From: Niveibacterium sp. SC-1
GTDB taxonomy: Bacteria > Pseudomonadota > Gammaproteobacteria > Burkholderiales > Rhodocyclaceae
Assembly (NCBI RefSeq): GCF_038235435.1
Contig: NZ_CP151275.1
Span: 1,488,001 to 1,552,000, forward strand
Length of the DNA stretch: 64,000 nucleotides
Direction of reading: 5' to 3'
The notes under the pieces are model-generated. The model was not told where the DNA came from. It made no database searches and saw nothing but the letters and a program-made list of their open reading frames with translations. A program made the translations under genes and the position numbers. This document shows, in pieces, positions 25,629-33,213 of this stretch (positions within the stretch are counted from its first letter, which is position 1; the number at the start of each line of letters is the position of its first letter).

Positions 25629-28361
25629 TCATGCTGCAACGCCGTTCGCGAGCCGTTTGAGCTCGGGCAGGCAAGAGCCACAGTTGGTGCCGCAACGGGT
25701 GCGCGCCTGCAGCGCTTCCAGGCTCTCGCCCGCTTTGAGTGCAGCGAGGATGTCGCTCTCGGCCACGTCGAAGCAGTTGCAGATGACCTTGCCCCGTGTG
25801 CTGGCGCCGGCCGGCGGTTGCGTCAGGGGCGCGAGCAGCCAGCGACGTGCTTCACCGGCCGGTGCGCCGCTGACCATCATGTCCTGCAGCCAGGCGGCGG
25901 CCTTGGCCTCGCCAGCCAGACGGACTGCGCCCAGGTGATCGCCTTCCATACGTGCCCGTTTGGCGATGTCGCGCCGCGCGTCGCGATAGCTCAGGGCCTG
26001 CGTCTCGTCGTCCACCGCGAGTGCGGCGTCGATCGCGGCGAGCGCGGCATCGGTCACTTCGGCGGTGCGCAGCTTGAGCACGACGACCGGGTTGTCGCGA
26101 CCGGCCAGGGTCAGGCTCGCGTACTCGGCATCCGGCAGATGCGTGCGCAGCACCTCGCGCAGCTGCTCGCGGATCGCCAGTGCGTTTTCCTGGCTGCCCG
26201 CCTCGATGCGGCGCAGCGCCACGATCTCGTGCCCCTCGGCATAGCGCTCCACCTGTACGGCGGCATGCTTGAGTTCGGGCTGCTTGGAGTAGGGGTCGAA
26301 GTCGGGCAGAGTCAGGGTGTTCACGCCCGCGCCCTGCATGCTGTTGCCGCCCCAGTGCATGGGCAGGAAAGCCTGGCCCGGGCGCACCGTGTCGCTCGCG
26401 AGTGCCTTGAGCACGATGCTGCCGCGCCGGCTCTTCACCCGCACCAGGTCGCCATCAGCCAGGGCTCGCCGGTCCATATCGTTGCGCGATAGATGGATCA
26501 TGGGCTCGGCTTCGTGCGCGAAGAGGCGTGCGAGCGTGCCGGTGCGGCTCATGCCGTGCCACTGGTCGCGCAGGCGGCCGGTGGTGAGCGCGAGCGGGAA
26601 GCGCGGGTTAACCGGTTCGGCCACGGCCTTGTGCTCGGTGGCGACGAACCTGGCACGACCGCTTTCGGTGGGGAAGATGCCGTCGGCGTAGAGGCGCGTG
26701 CGGCCGGTCTCCGCGCCCTCGGGGAAGGGCCATTGCTGCGGACCGCGCGATTCGAGGATGGCGTAGGAAAGACCGGTGATGTCCAGGTCACGGCCGCGGG
26801 TGCTCTCGCGGTGCTCGCACCAGATCGCTTCCTCGTCCGCGTAGGGGAAGAGTGTTTCAGTGTGCGGACTATCGAGTCGGCTGCCGAGCCGGCGCGCGAA
26901 GTCCAGTGCGATCGCCCAGTCGTGGCGGGCTTCGCCCGGCGCCGGGACCGCAGGGCGCACCCGCGAGATGCAGCGCTCGGAGTTTGTCACCGTGCCGGTC
27001 TTCTCGCCCCAGGTGGTGGCGGGCAGCAGCAGGTCGGCATAGGGCGCGGTCTCGGTGTTGGAATAGGCTTCCTGCAGGACCACGAACTCGGCGGCCCGCA
27101 GGGCACGCATCACCTGCTGCGCATCGGGCATTGACTGCACGGGGTTCGTGCAGGCGATCCAGACGGCCTTGATCTCGCCACTCTCCAGTGCGCGGAAGAG
27201 CTCGACCGCGCTCTTGCCCGGCTGCTCCGGCACGGAGGGGATGCCCCACAGGGCGGCGACTTCGGCGCGGTGCTCGGGATTGGCGAGATCGCGGTGGGCC
27301 GAGAGCAGATTGGAGAGCCCACCGACCTCGCGTCCGCCCATGGCATTGGGCTGCCCGGTGAGCGAGAAGGGGCCGGCGCCAGCGCGGCCGATCTGGGCGG
27401 CGGCCAGGTGCAGGTTGATCAGCGCGGCATTGTTGTGGGTGCCGTGGCTGGACTGGTTCAGCCCCTGGCAGTACATCGAGAGCGTCGCGCCCGAGGTCGC
27501 GAACCATTCGGTGGCCTTCTCAATGTCGGCGACCTTCAGTCCGCAGATCTCCGCGGCGGCCTGCGGCGTGTAGGCGCGCACGATCTTCTTGATCGCGTCG
27601 AAGCCCTCGGTGTGCGCGGCGACGTAGTCCTCCTTGACCCAGCCTTCCCACAACATGATGTGGAGCATCGCGTTGTAGAGCGCGATGTCCGTACCGGGCA
27701 AGAGCGCGAGGTGCAGGTCGGCGGCTTCCGCGGTGTCGGTACGGCGCGGATCGATCACCACAAGCTTCAACGCCGGGTTGGCGGCACGCGCATCCTCGAT
27801 ACGTCGGAACACGATGGGATGCGCGAAGGCGGTGTTGCTGCCGCTGATGAAGAGGCAATCGGTATGGGCAATGTCCTCGTAGCAGGCCGGCGGCGCGTCG
27901 GCGCCCAGCGTCTGCTTGTACCCCGCCACTGCGCTGGACATACACAGGCGTGAATTGGTGTCGACGTTGTTGGTGCCGACCAGGCCTTTGGCGAGCTTGT
28001 TGAAGAGGTAGTAGTCCTCGGTCAGCAACTGGCCGGAGATATAAAACGCGACCGAATCCGGGCCGTGTTCGCGAATGATCGCCGCGAAGCGTTCCGCGGC
28101 GTGGTCCAGCGCCGCATCCCAGCCCACGCGCGTGCGCGCCTGATCGCGTGTCGTCCTCATCTGGGGGAAGAGCGCGCGCGTCGCCAGCGTCGCCGGGCTC
28201 GCCGTCAGGTGCAGGGTCGAGCCCTTGGTGCATAGCCGTCCGAAGTTGGCCGGGTGCGCGCTGTCGCCGCGGACCCCCGTGATCTGCCCGGCCTCGTGTT
28301 CGATCACGACGCCGCAGCCGACGCCGCAGTAGCAGCAGGTTGAACGTGTTTCTTGTGGCAT
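25629..28361 (-). CDS. nasA: Assimilatory nitrate reductase, catalytic subunit
   Basis: A 910-residue molybdopterin oxidoreductase that reduces nitrate to nitrite in the cytoplasm. Cysteines 9, 12, 16 and 44 bind the N-terminal 4Fe-4S cluster (CCYCGVGCG and GRLCTKGS). The molybdopterin domains follow, with SRLCMSSAVAGYKQTLGAD and GTHNNAALINLH, then the dinucleotide-binding domain (LTTGRLRDQWHGMSRTG). The last 70 residues are a Bfd-like 2Fe-2S domain (ICNCFDV and CGTNCGSC), as in NasA/NarB types fed by ferredoxin or flavodoxin. AGAGG precedes the ATG at 28361. A sigma54 promoter lies 29 bases upstream. No nitrite reductase gene is in the window. Confidence 0.95.
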   Translation of the reverse strand: MPQETRSTCCYCGVGCGVVIEHEAGQITGVRGDSAHPANFGRLCTKGSTLHLTASPATLATRALFPQMRTTRDQARTRVGWDAALDHAAERFAAIIREHGPDSVAFYISGQLLTEDYYLFNKLAKGLVGTNNVDTNSRLCMSSAVAGYKQTLGADAPPACYEDIAHTDCLFISGSNTAFAHPIVFRRIEDARAANPALKLVVIDPRRTDTAEAADLHLALLPGTDIALYNAMLHIMLWEGWVKEDYVAAHTEGFDAIKKIVRAYTPQAAAEICGLKVADIEKATEWFATSGATLSMYCQGLNQSSHGTHNNAALINLHLAAAQIGRAGAGPFSLTGQPNAMGGREVGGLSNLLSAHRDLANPEHRAEVAALWGIPSVPEQPGKSAVELFRALESGEIKAVWIACTNPVQSMPDAQQVMRALRAAEFVVLQEAYSNTETAPYADLLLPATTWGEKTGTVTNSERCISRVRPAVPAPGEARHDWAIALDFARRLGSRLDSPHTETLFPYADEEAIWCEHRESTRGRDLDITGLSYAILESRGPQQWPFPEGAETGRTRLYADGIFPTESGRARFVATEHKAVAEPVNPRFPLALTTGRLRDQWHGMSRTGTLARLFAHEAEPMIHLSRNDMDRRALADGDLVRVKSRRGSIVLKALASDTVRPGQAFLPMHWGGNSMQGAGVNTLTLPDFDPYSKQPELKHAAVQVERYAEGHEIVALRRIEAGSQENALAIREQLREVLRTHLPDAEYASLTLAGRDNPVVVLKLRTAEVTDAALAAIDAALAVDDETQALSYRDARRDIAKRARMEGDHLGAVRLAGEAKAAAWLQDMMVSGAPAGEARRWLLAPLTQPPAGASTRGKVICNCFDVAESDILAALKAGESLEALQARTRCGTNCGSCLPELKRLANGVAA

Positions 28362-28389
28362 TGAAAACCTCTCCCGGGGATACCTCTTC

Positions 28390-28405
28390 AGCAAGCCACG
28401 TGCCA
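28390..28405 (-). promoter_or_regulatory. Sigma54 promoter of nasA
   Basis: On the minus strand TGGCACG, four bases and TTGCT give a perfect match to the -24/-12 consensus, 29 bases before the nasA start. It means nasA depends on RpoN and a nitrogen-responsive activator. Confidence 0.75.
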
Positions 28406-28451
28406 AGCCCCGCGGCTTTCCTTGTCCGGTCGCACCCTTATGAAACATCGC

Positions 28452-28518
28452 TGCCGCGTCGTGGTGCATGACAAGTGGTGGAGCAGGCGTTGTTCCAGAC
28501 ATGCACCGCGCGAGGGCA
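28452..28518. promoter_or_regulatory. NtrC-like enhancer sites upstream of nasA
   Basis: TGCCGCGTCGTGGTGCA (28452-28468) and TGCACCGCGCGAGGGCA (28502-28518) resemble the NtrC site TGCACC-N5-GGTGCA, with two mismatches each. They lie about 80 and 130 bases upstream of the predicted nasA start of transcription, a normal enhancer distance. A long inverted repeat, GCACCGCGCGAG with CTCGCGTGGTGC, also spans 28503-28536. Confidence 0.5.
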
Positions 28519-28681
28519 TCGCGATCTCGCGTGGTGCGTGCAAGCGCTTCCCGTTGTGATCCCCTTGCTGGAATGGCTGCCTGAGCCGCTCTACGCCTCG
28601 GAAACGGTTCCAATGTATGACATAGGGATTGTTTGTCGTGGGTGCCATTCGGGAACCCGCGCCGATATTGGTTTTCCGCAA

Positions 28682-28701
28682 GCCTGCAGACTTTGACAGT
28701 T
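28682..28701 (+). promoter_or_regulatory. lux box upstream of luxI
   Basis: GCCTGCAGACTTTGACAGTT fits the LuxR-family site pattern CCTG-N10-CAG and looks like the Burkholderia cep box. It lies 66 bases before the luxI ATG and overlaps a TTGACA -35-like hexamer, the usual place for autoinduction. Confidence 0.6.
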
Positions 28702-28766
28702 GAGGGGGATGGGCGCGCCGCCGAAGATCTGGCCATACGGTTACCGGCCGAGAAGGAGTCTTTGAA

Positions 28767-29534
28767 ATGAAGTTCGTTAGCGCGCACGCCCGCGAGTTGC
28801 CCCCCGATCTGTACCGCTCGCTGGCGGGTTACCGCTATCAAGTGTTCGTGGAACGTCTGCGCTGGGCGCTGCAAAGCGAACCTGGCTTCGAGCAGGACCA
28901 GTTCGACCTTCCTGACACCGTGCATGTGGTCGCGCGCAGTCGCGAAGGCGACATCGTCGGCTGTGGCCGGCTCCTGCCGACCACCGGCCCCTACCTGCTC
29001 GAAAGCGTGTTCCCCGAATTGCTCAACGGACTGCCCACGCCGCACGACCCGAAGGTCTGGGAGCTGTCGCGCTTCGCGGCGATGGATGTGAAGGACGCGT
29101 CCCGGACGGGGCGTGAGTTCCAGTACGTGGCCGAACGCGTGCTGCTCGAATCGCTGCGCTTCTGCGCGGCCCGCGGCGTGACCCATCTGCTGGCGGTGTC
29201 CACGCTGCCGGTCGAGCGACTGATCCTGCGCGCCGGCGTGGATGCCCGCCGTATCGGCCCGCCGATTCGCCACGACGGCCAGATGATCCTGGCCTTCGTC
29301 ATCAGCGTCAGCGAAACCTCGATCAACGCGCTGGCCGAATTTGAAGCGGCCGCGCTGCGCGGTCACGCGCGGGCGCCGCGGCACAACAGCCACCAGGCCC
29401 CCCGTTTCGATCCGGTGCAGTTGCCCACGCACTTGCCGGCGCATTTACCGGAGTACCTGACCCCCGCCCTGGCGAACGACGCCGAACAGGATGGCGAGGT
29501 CACAAGCACGAATGTCAGCCGCCCCTTGCACTAG
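28767..29534 (+). CDS. luxI: Acyl-homoserine-lactone synthase (LuxI family)
   Basis: Makes an N-acyl-homoserine lactone signal from SAM and an acyl carrier. Family invariants are all in place: R23, F27, W33 (YRYQVFVERLRW), D44 and D47 (FEQDQFD), R68 (GCGRLLPTTGPYLL), E99 and R102 (WELSRFAAMDV). The catalytic part ends near residue 195; the protein runs to 255 residues, so a 50-residue proline- and histidine-rich tail is extra. AAGGAG lies before the ATG. A lux box precedes it, and the cluster continues with an E1-like protein, an ABC ATPase and an RsaM-like protein, then converges on luxR. The acyl chain length cannot be read from the sequence. Confidence 0.93.
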   Translation: MKFVSAHARELPPDLYRSLAGYRYQVFVERLRWALQSEPGFEQDQFDLPDTVHVVARSREGDIVGCGRLLPTTGPYLLESVFPELLNGLPTPHDPKVWELSRFAAMDVKDASRTGREFQYVAERVLLESLRFCAARGVTHLLAVSTLPVERLILRAGVDARRIGPPIRHDGQMILAFVISVSETSINALAEFEAAALRGHARAPRHNSHQAPRFDPVQLPTHLPAHLPEYLTPALANDAEQDGEVTSTNVSRPLH

Positions 29535-29610
29535 GAGCTGGAGGCGGCCCACACGGGCAACGGGGCTGGCGCCCTTCGAGCCGGCCCGTTCTTGAACAGA
29601 GGAGATGGAC

Positions 29611-29661
29611 ATGCAGCGATGCACATTGGCCGGGTCCGGCCGCGGACCTCCCCTCAACTGA
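29611..29661 (+). CDS. Possible 16-residue peptide downstream of luxI
   Basis: An ATG at 29611 follows AGAGGAG at ideal spacing and opens a 16-codon frame, MQRCTLAGSGRGPPLN, ending in TGA. A good ribosome binding site is the only positive evidence. The C-terminal asparagine recalls MccA-type peptides adenylated by ThiF-like enzymes, and such an enzyme is encoded 340 bases downstream, but this could easily be chance. Confidence 0.25.
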   Translation: MQRCTLAGSGRGPPLN

Positions 29662-29720
29662 GCACGCGCCGGCCTGTGTCTTCCGCTGCTCGGAGCAGAA
29701 GTCGCAGTCGCCTGCGTGCA

Positions 29721-29757
29721 GGGCCATCACAAAGAATCCCCTCCCTTGTGATGGCCC
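29721..29757. repeat. Perfect 12-bp inverted repeat with C-rich loop
   Basis: GGGCCATCACAA (29721-29732) and TTGTGATGGCCC (29746-29757) pair perfectly around a 13-base loop containing CCCCTCCC. It lies between luxI and the E1-like gene with no T tract, and could be a processing or stability element, a regulatory RNA hairpin or a protein site. The loop is complementary to the AGGGAGG before the E1-like gene. Confidence 0.55.
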
Positions 29758-29832
29758 GCCTCGCACGAACGCGATCGAGCGCAGCCCGAACGCACCCCCG
29801 ACCCCGTAACAAGAGATCTATCCAGAAAGACC

Positions 29833-30003
29833 ATGGCCGTTCATCCACTGACTTCCGGTTGCCTTCGCCCCACGTCCCTTGCGGACCTGGCTCGTGGCGT
29901 CGCGCCCGCGATGAATGAGCCGTCCCGCCCGTCCGGCGTCGCGCTATTTGCGATCGCCAGCGTCCGCGTCGCGCGGGCGCCTCAGGGAGGGTGCCGTCCA
30001 TGA
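29833..30003 (+). CDS. Small 56-residue ORF coupled to the E1-like gene
   Basis: Opens at ATG 29833 and closes with a TGA at 30001-30003 that overlaps the start codon of the E1-like gene (ATGA), the classic sign of translational coupling. It has 56 residues, begins MAVHPLTSGCLRPTSLADLA and ends RAPQGGCRP, with a short hydrophobic stretch near residues 35-45. The third codon positions are mostly G or C in the second half, as in neighbouring genes. The Shine-Dalgarno is weak (GAAAGA). I recognise no family. It could be a precursor or accessory peptide of the downstream E1-like protein or merely a leader. Confidence 0.4.
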   Translation: MAVHPLTSGCLRPTSLADLARGVAPAMNEPSRPSGVALFAIASVRVARAPQGGCRP

Positions 30004-31109
30004 ACGCACCGATCCCGCTGTCCGGCTTTGCACGTCCCGAAGCCGCGCCTGTCATCCTCGCAGCGGATGCGCGGCGCAAGCGACGCCTGCAGGCTGCCTG
30101 CGTATTGATCGTGGGTACGGACGGGCTCAATTCGGCCTTGGCCCAGCATCTGGCCGCCGCGGGCGTGGGCACGCTCGGCTTCATTGATCTGACTGTGCAT
30201 GAGAGCCCTGACACGTCGCGCGTGGTCCGCCTGTCGACCGCGATGAACAGCGCGCAGGCCGCCGCATTCCGCCTGGCCGAGCTCAATCCTCATATCCGCG
30301 TCCAGCACCACAGGGTGAGGGCGCCGCTCGATGCGCGGGCGATCTTCTCCGGCTATCACGTGGTGGCCGATGCCAGCGACAGTTTCGACTCCCGCCTGCA
30401 GATCGAAGCCCTCTGTGCGCGGATGGAACTGCCCAACGTCAACGTGACGCTGTTTCGCCACGAAGGCTTGCTCTCAGTCTTTGGAGGCGCGGGCAGCGTG
30501 TGCAGCCGCTGCCTCTGTCCCCATCCGCCCGCCGAGCGCGCCTGGCATGGCGCCTTCACTCGCCTGCCGGCCACGATTGGTGCGCTGCAGGCGGCCGAGG
30601 TGGTGAAGCTCATCACCGGCGCGCCTTCCGGTTACGTCGGCAAGGCGCTGCGTTTCGACATCACCGGCCTGTGTTCGGAAGAGATCCTTGGCAGCCGCAA
30701 TGCCGACTGCCCGGTCTGCGGGGCGCTGCCGGCGGTTGCCGCGGCGCCGGTCGCGTCCGACCCGACACCGGGCGAGTCGAGCCGTGCGCAAGCACCGAGC
30801 GTCACCGCGGGCTTCCTGCGGGCGCGTCTGATTTCTTCCTGCCCGCCGATCGTGCTCGACGTACGCACGCGGGAAGAGGCCCGCATCGCGACGATCCCCT
30901 ATTCGCGCCAGATTCCGCTCTATGAGCTGGAGTCCCGCATCGGCGAACTGGATCCGCATGCGGAGATCGTCTGCTACTGCCATTCCGGCATGTGTTCCGA
31001 GCACGCCGTACGCCTGCTCATGAGCCACGGATTTTCCGCCACGGTGTGCCTGCGCGGTGGCCTCGAAGCCTGGCTGGCGCTTGCCGGCCAGGGTCAAACC
31101 AAGGAGTAA
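30000..31109 (+). CDS. ThiF/MoeB (E1)-like protein fused to a rhodanese domain, degenerate
   Basis: A 369-residue protein. Residues 15-245 are an E1-like adenylation fold; 275-365 a rhodanese domain, the layout of MoeB-rhodanese proteins that activate and sulfurate sulfur carriers. Zinc cysteines C168/C171 and C237/C240 remain. Several catalytic features do not: the ATP loop is GTDGLNS (39-45) rather than GxGGLGS, the second aspartate after D63 is missing, SNLxRQ has become SPDTSR, and the family lysine near residue 86 is absent. The rhodanese loop has C327 but CHSGMCS lacks the arginine. AGGGAGG precedes the ATG at 30000. It lies inside the quorum-sensing locus, coupled to the 56-residue ORF. 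Confidence 0.8.
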   Translation: MNAPIPLSGFARPEAAPVILAADARRKRRLQAACVLIVGTDGLNSALAQHLAAAGVGTLGFIDLTVHESPDTSRVVRLSTAMNSAQAAAFRLAELNPHIRVQHHRVRAPLDARAIFSGYHVVADASDSFDSRLQIEALCARMELPNVNVTLFRHEGLLSVFGGAGSVCSRCLCPHPPAERAWHGAFTRLPATIGALQAAEVVKLITGAPSGYVGKALRFDITGLCSEEILGSRNADCPVCGALPAVAAAPVASDPTPGESSRAQAPSVTAGFLRARLISSCPPIVLDVRTREEARIATIPYSRQIPLYELESRIGELDPHAEIVCYCHSGMCSEHAVRLLMSHGFSATVCLRGGLEAWLALAGQGQTKE

Positions 31110-31119
31110 GGAGATCGCA

Positions 31120-31872
31120 ATGTCCGAATGCAGCCACGCCATCGCCCTGCGTGCCGTCAGCAAGTCGCTTGTCGGCAGCACGCGGACGATTCCGGTCCTC
31201 ACCAACATTGAACTCGGCGTCGCGCATGGCGAATTCGTGGCACTCGTGGGCCCGGGGCGTAGCGGCAAGAGCGTGGTGCTCAACCTGATCGGCGGACTCG
31301 AAACCGCCGACGCGGGTACCGTGACAGTACTGGGGCAGTCGCTGGAGACCCTGGACGAGATGGACAGGGCGGACTGGCGCATGCGCAACGTCGGCTATGT
31401 CTTCCAGTTCTTCAACCTGATCCCGGCGCTCTCCCTGCTTCACAACGTGATGCTGCCCCTGACGCTGTCCGCGCTCCCGGTCGCCGACCGCGAGCGACGC
31501 GCGCGTGGAGCGCTTGAGCTCGTAGGGCTCGGCGGTCGCGAACTGCAACGGCCCTGCGAACTGCCGGCGGTCGACCAGCAGCGCGTCGCCATCGCACGCG
31601 CGATCGTGATGAATCCGCGCGTGCTGCTGTGCGACGAGCCCACGGGCAATCTCGAAGACGAAGACGCGCAGCGCATCCTGGCGCTGCTGCAGACCCTGCA
31701 CATGGATGAGCAATTCACCATCGTGCTGGTTACGCGCAACGAGGCCGTCGCGGCCCATGCCGACCGCGTCGTGCAGATGAATCCTTCGGCCCCCCCGAGG
31801 CCGGATTTCCCCCAACCCCAGCCCATGCGCCAGAACTACGCCGCGATGTCGGCGCTGGCGCGGGACTACTAG
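31120..31872 (+). CDS. LolD/MacB-type ABC ATPase lacking the signature motif
   Basis: A 250-residue ATPase domain of the LolD/MacB type: Walker A GPGRSGKS (44-51), Q-loop YVFQFFNLIP with Q96, Walker B RVLLCDEPTGNLE with D172 and E173. The signature motif LSGGQ is replaced by LPAVD (148-152), although QQRVAIARA follows normally, and the switch histidine is arginine (LVTRN, R206). A proline-rich tail follows. Such changes usually abolish cooperative ATP hydrolysis. No permease partner is in the window. AAGGAG precedes the ATG, 10 bases after the stop of the E1-like gene, so the two are one transcription unit. Confidence 0.85.
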   Translation: MSECSHAIALRAVSKSLVGSTRTIPVLTNIELGVAHGEFVALVGPGRSGKSVVLNLIGGLETADAGTVTVLGQSLETLDEMDRADWRMRNVGYVFQFFNLIPALSLLHNVMLPLTLSALPVADRERRARGALELVGLGGRELQRPCELPAVDQQRVAIARAIVMNPRVLLCDEPTGNLEDEDAQRILALLQTLHMDEQFTIVLVTRNEAVAAHADRVVQMNPSAPPRPDFPQPQPMRQNYAAMSALARDY

Positions 31873-31976
31873 GCGCGCAGAACGCCTCGCAGGTGAGCCA
31901 CGGTCGCCGATGGTCACGCCCTTTGGGCGAGGCCGTCGCGCCGAATGCGCCGCACCGCCCGTAAAGGAAGACCGCC

Positions 31977-32384
31977 ATGGAACTGTTCTCGGAAATCCAC
32001 GCAGAGGAAGGACTGTCCCTGTTCGATAGCACCATCACGCTGACCATGAAGGAGCTCTACGAACTCGAACCGGAACATCTCTTTTCGGAGGCCGAAACCC
32101 TCGCGAGGCCTGGCAGCCACGATGCGGTCGTCGTCGGCTTCACCGAATGGAGCGTCGACCATGCACGCCGGATCTCGTTCGGCTGGGACTGGCGCTACGA
32201 GGCCCAGCGCGGGCTGATGATCGGCCGCTGGAAGAGCCTGCGCACCAACACCCGGATTACCGACGAAGACGGCAATCCGGTCTGCGACAGGCTGACCTGG
32301 CTGTCCGTGGCGAGTGTGATGGGGAAGGTCCACTGGAGCGCGATCGTCGCGCACACGCTGGGCCTGCGCGGCCTGCGGCATTGA
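31977..32384 (+). CDS. rsaM: RsaM-like (DUF4902) quorum-sensing regulator
   Basis: A 135-residue protein with the RsaM pattern: a central VVGFTEWSVD and ISFGWDWRYE, matching the GFTEW...GWDWR core of the Burkholderia and Pseudomonas RsaM proteins. Those proteins sit between luxI and luxR homologues and lower AHL production by an unknown mechanism without a DNA-binding domain. Here the gene is 104 bases after the ABC ATPase gene, in the same direction as luxI, and converges on luxR. AAGGAAGACCGCC precedes the ATG at 31977. The family name rests on motif recall, not on a search. Confidence 0.75.
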   Translation: MELFSEIHAEEGLSLFDSTITLTMKELYELEPEHLFSEAETLARPGSHDAVVVGFTEWSVDHARRISFGWDWRYEAQRGLMIGRWKSLRTNTRITDEDGNPVCDRLTWLSVASVMGKVHWSAIVAHTLGLRGLRH

Positions 32385-32392
32385 GGTGACGA

Positions 32393-32410
32393 GGGCGGCA
32401 TTGGCCGCCC
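32393..32410. terminator. Bidirectional hairpin between rsaM and luxR
   Basis: GGGCGGC-ATTG-GCCGCCC, a perfect 7-bp stem with four-base loop, lies between the two convergent stop codons (32384 and 32417). No T run. It plausibly ends both transcripts. Confidence 0.55.
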
Positions 32411-32416
32411 CGAGGC

Positions 32417-33130
32417 TTACCAGATCAGCCCGAGAATCGCCGCGCGCACCGCGGCGCTGGTCTTGTTGCAGGCGCCGAGCTTGGTCACGGCGTTATTCAC
32501 ATGGAAGTTCACCGTGCGTTCCGAGATCTTGAGGATGTCGGCGATCTCGGCCGAAGTCTTGCCTTCCGCCGTCCAGCGCAGCACGTTGATTTCCCGCTCC
32601 GACAGCTCGATGCTCTCGCGCACTTCGGTGGCGCTGTCGTTGCAGCTCTTCATCGCCAGGTGGCTGGTGTGGGCGAGCCACTGCATGCGCGGCGACATGT
32701 GCTGCAGCTCCGCCTCGCCTAGCTCATCTTCCGAGCGTGCCAGCACGAGCAGGCTGTAGTTGCCTTCCGGATCGCGCTGGGATTGCGCCCAGCCGTGGCG
32801 CACACCGAAGGACTGTGCCTCTTCCCAAAGCTCGCGCGAGTTGTGGAAGAGCTCGTCGCTCCACAGGATCGGGCGCGAGGAGCGCATGCCGTGGAGCACG
32901 GTCGGATCCACATCGATGTAGCCGCGCTCCAGATAGCGCTGCTCCCAGTCGGCGGGATAGTTGGTGAAGAGACTGGTGCGGGGGCGCGTGACGGGTACGG
33001 GCAGACGCATGCCATGGACGCAGTACTCGAAGCCGAGCAGCGCAGCTTCGCGGCCGATGCGCGCAAACGTGCCCGCGGCGTCGCCGGGGCTCAATAGCGC
33101 GTCGAGAAAGTCGGTCTGCCAGGATTTCAG
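32417..33130 (-). CDS. luxR: LuxR-family AHL-responsive regulator
   Basis: The autoinducer-binding domain shows the family invariants: FTNYPADWEQRYLERGYI with tryptophan and tyrosine, DVDPTVLHGM with the Asp-Pro pair, PILWSDE, and a C-terminal HTH (LSEREINVLRWTAEGKTSAEIADILKISERTVNFHV). The conserved N-terminus continues upstream of TTG 33094 (KSWQTDFLDALL), but no ATG or GTG is in frame. The best start is CTG at 33130, eight bases after GGAG, whose bases overlap the stop of a 23-codon upstream ORF (CTGA). A start at TTG 33094 would cut the conserved N-terminus. It is the likely receptor for the luxI product. Confidence 0.88.
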   Translation of the reverse strand: MKSWQTDFLDALLSPGDAAGTFARIGREAALLGFEYCVHGMRLPVPVTRPRTSLFTNYPADWEQRYLERGYIDVDPTVLHGMRSSRPILWSDELFHNSRELWEEAQSFGVRHGWAQSQRDPEGNYSLLVLARSEDELGEAELQHMSPRMQWLAHTSHLAMKSCNDSATEVRESIELSEREINVLRWTAEGKTSAEIADILKISERTVNFHVNNAVTKLGACNKTSAAVRAAILGLIW

Positions 33131-33198
33131 CTGCGTATCTCCGCTGGAATTCCGGGGCCAGACGCCGACGTCTCGATGAGGTAAACGGCCTGCTGCAT
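33127..33198 (-). CDS. 23-codon upstream ORF overlapping the luxR start
   Basis: An ATG at 33198, six bases after AGGA, opens MQQAVYLIETSASGPGIPAE and closes with TGA at 33127-33129 overlapping the CTG used for luxR. This is the arrangement of a leader peptide that couples translation to the regulator gene. Whether it is translated is unknown. Confidence 0.4.
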   Translation of the reverse strand: MQQAVYLIETSASGPGIPAEIRS

Positions 33199-33213
33199 CA
33201 GTCCTGCCGTAGT

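Noticed and set aside
25629..29444. One 1271-codon frame covering nasA
   Set aside because: The part beyond 28361 lies antisense to luxI and has no conserved sequence; nasA starts at 28361 behind AGAGG, with a sigma54 promoter next to it.
29758..29918. Arginine-rich frame opening near 29751 before the E1-like gene
   Set aside because: It is highly basic and low in information, as expected for an out-of-frame reading of GC-rich DNA, and is not coupled to any gene.
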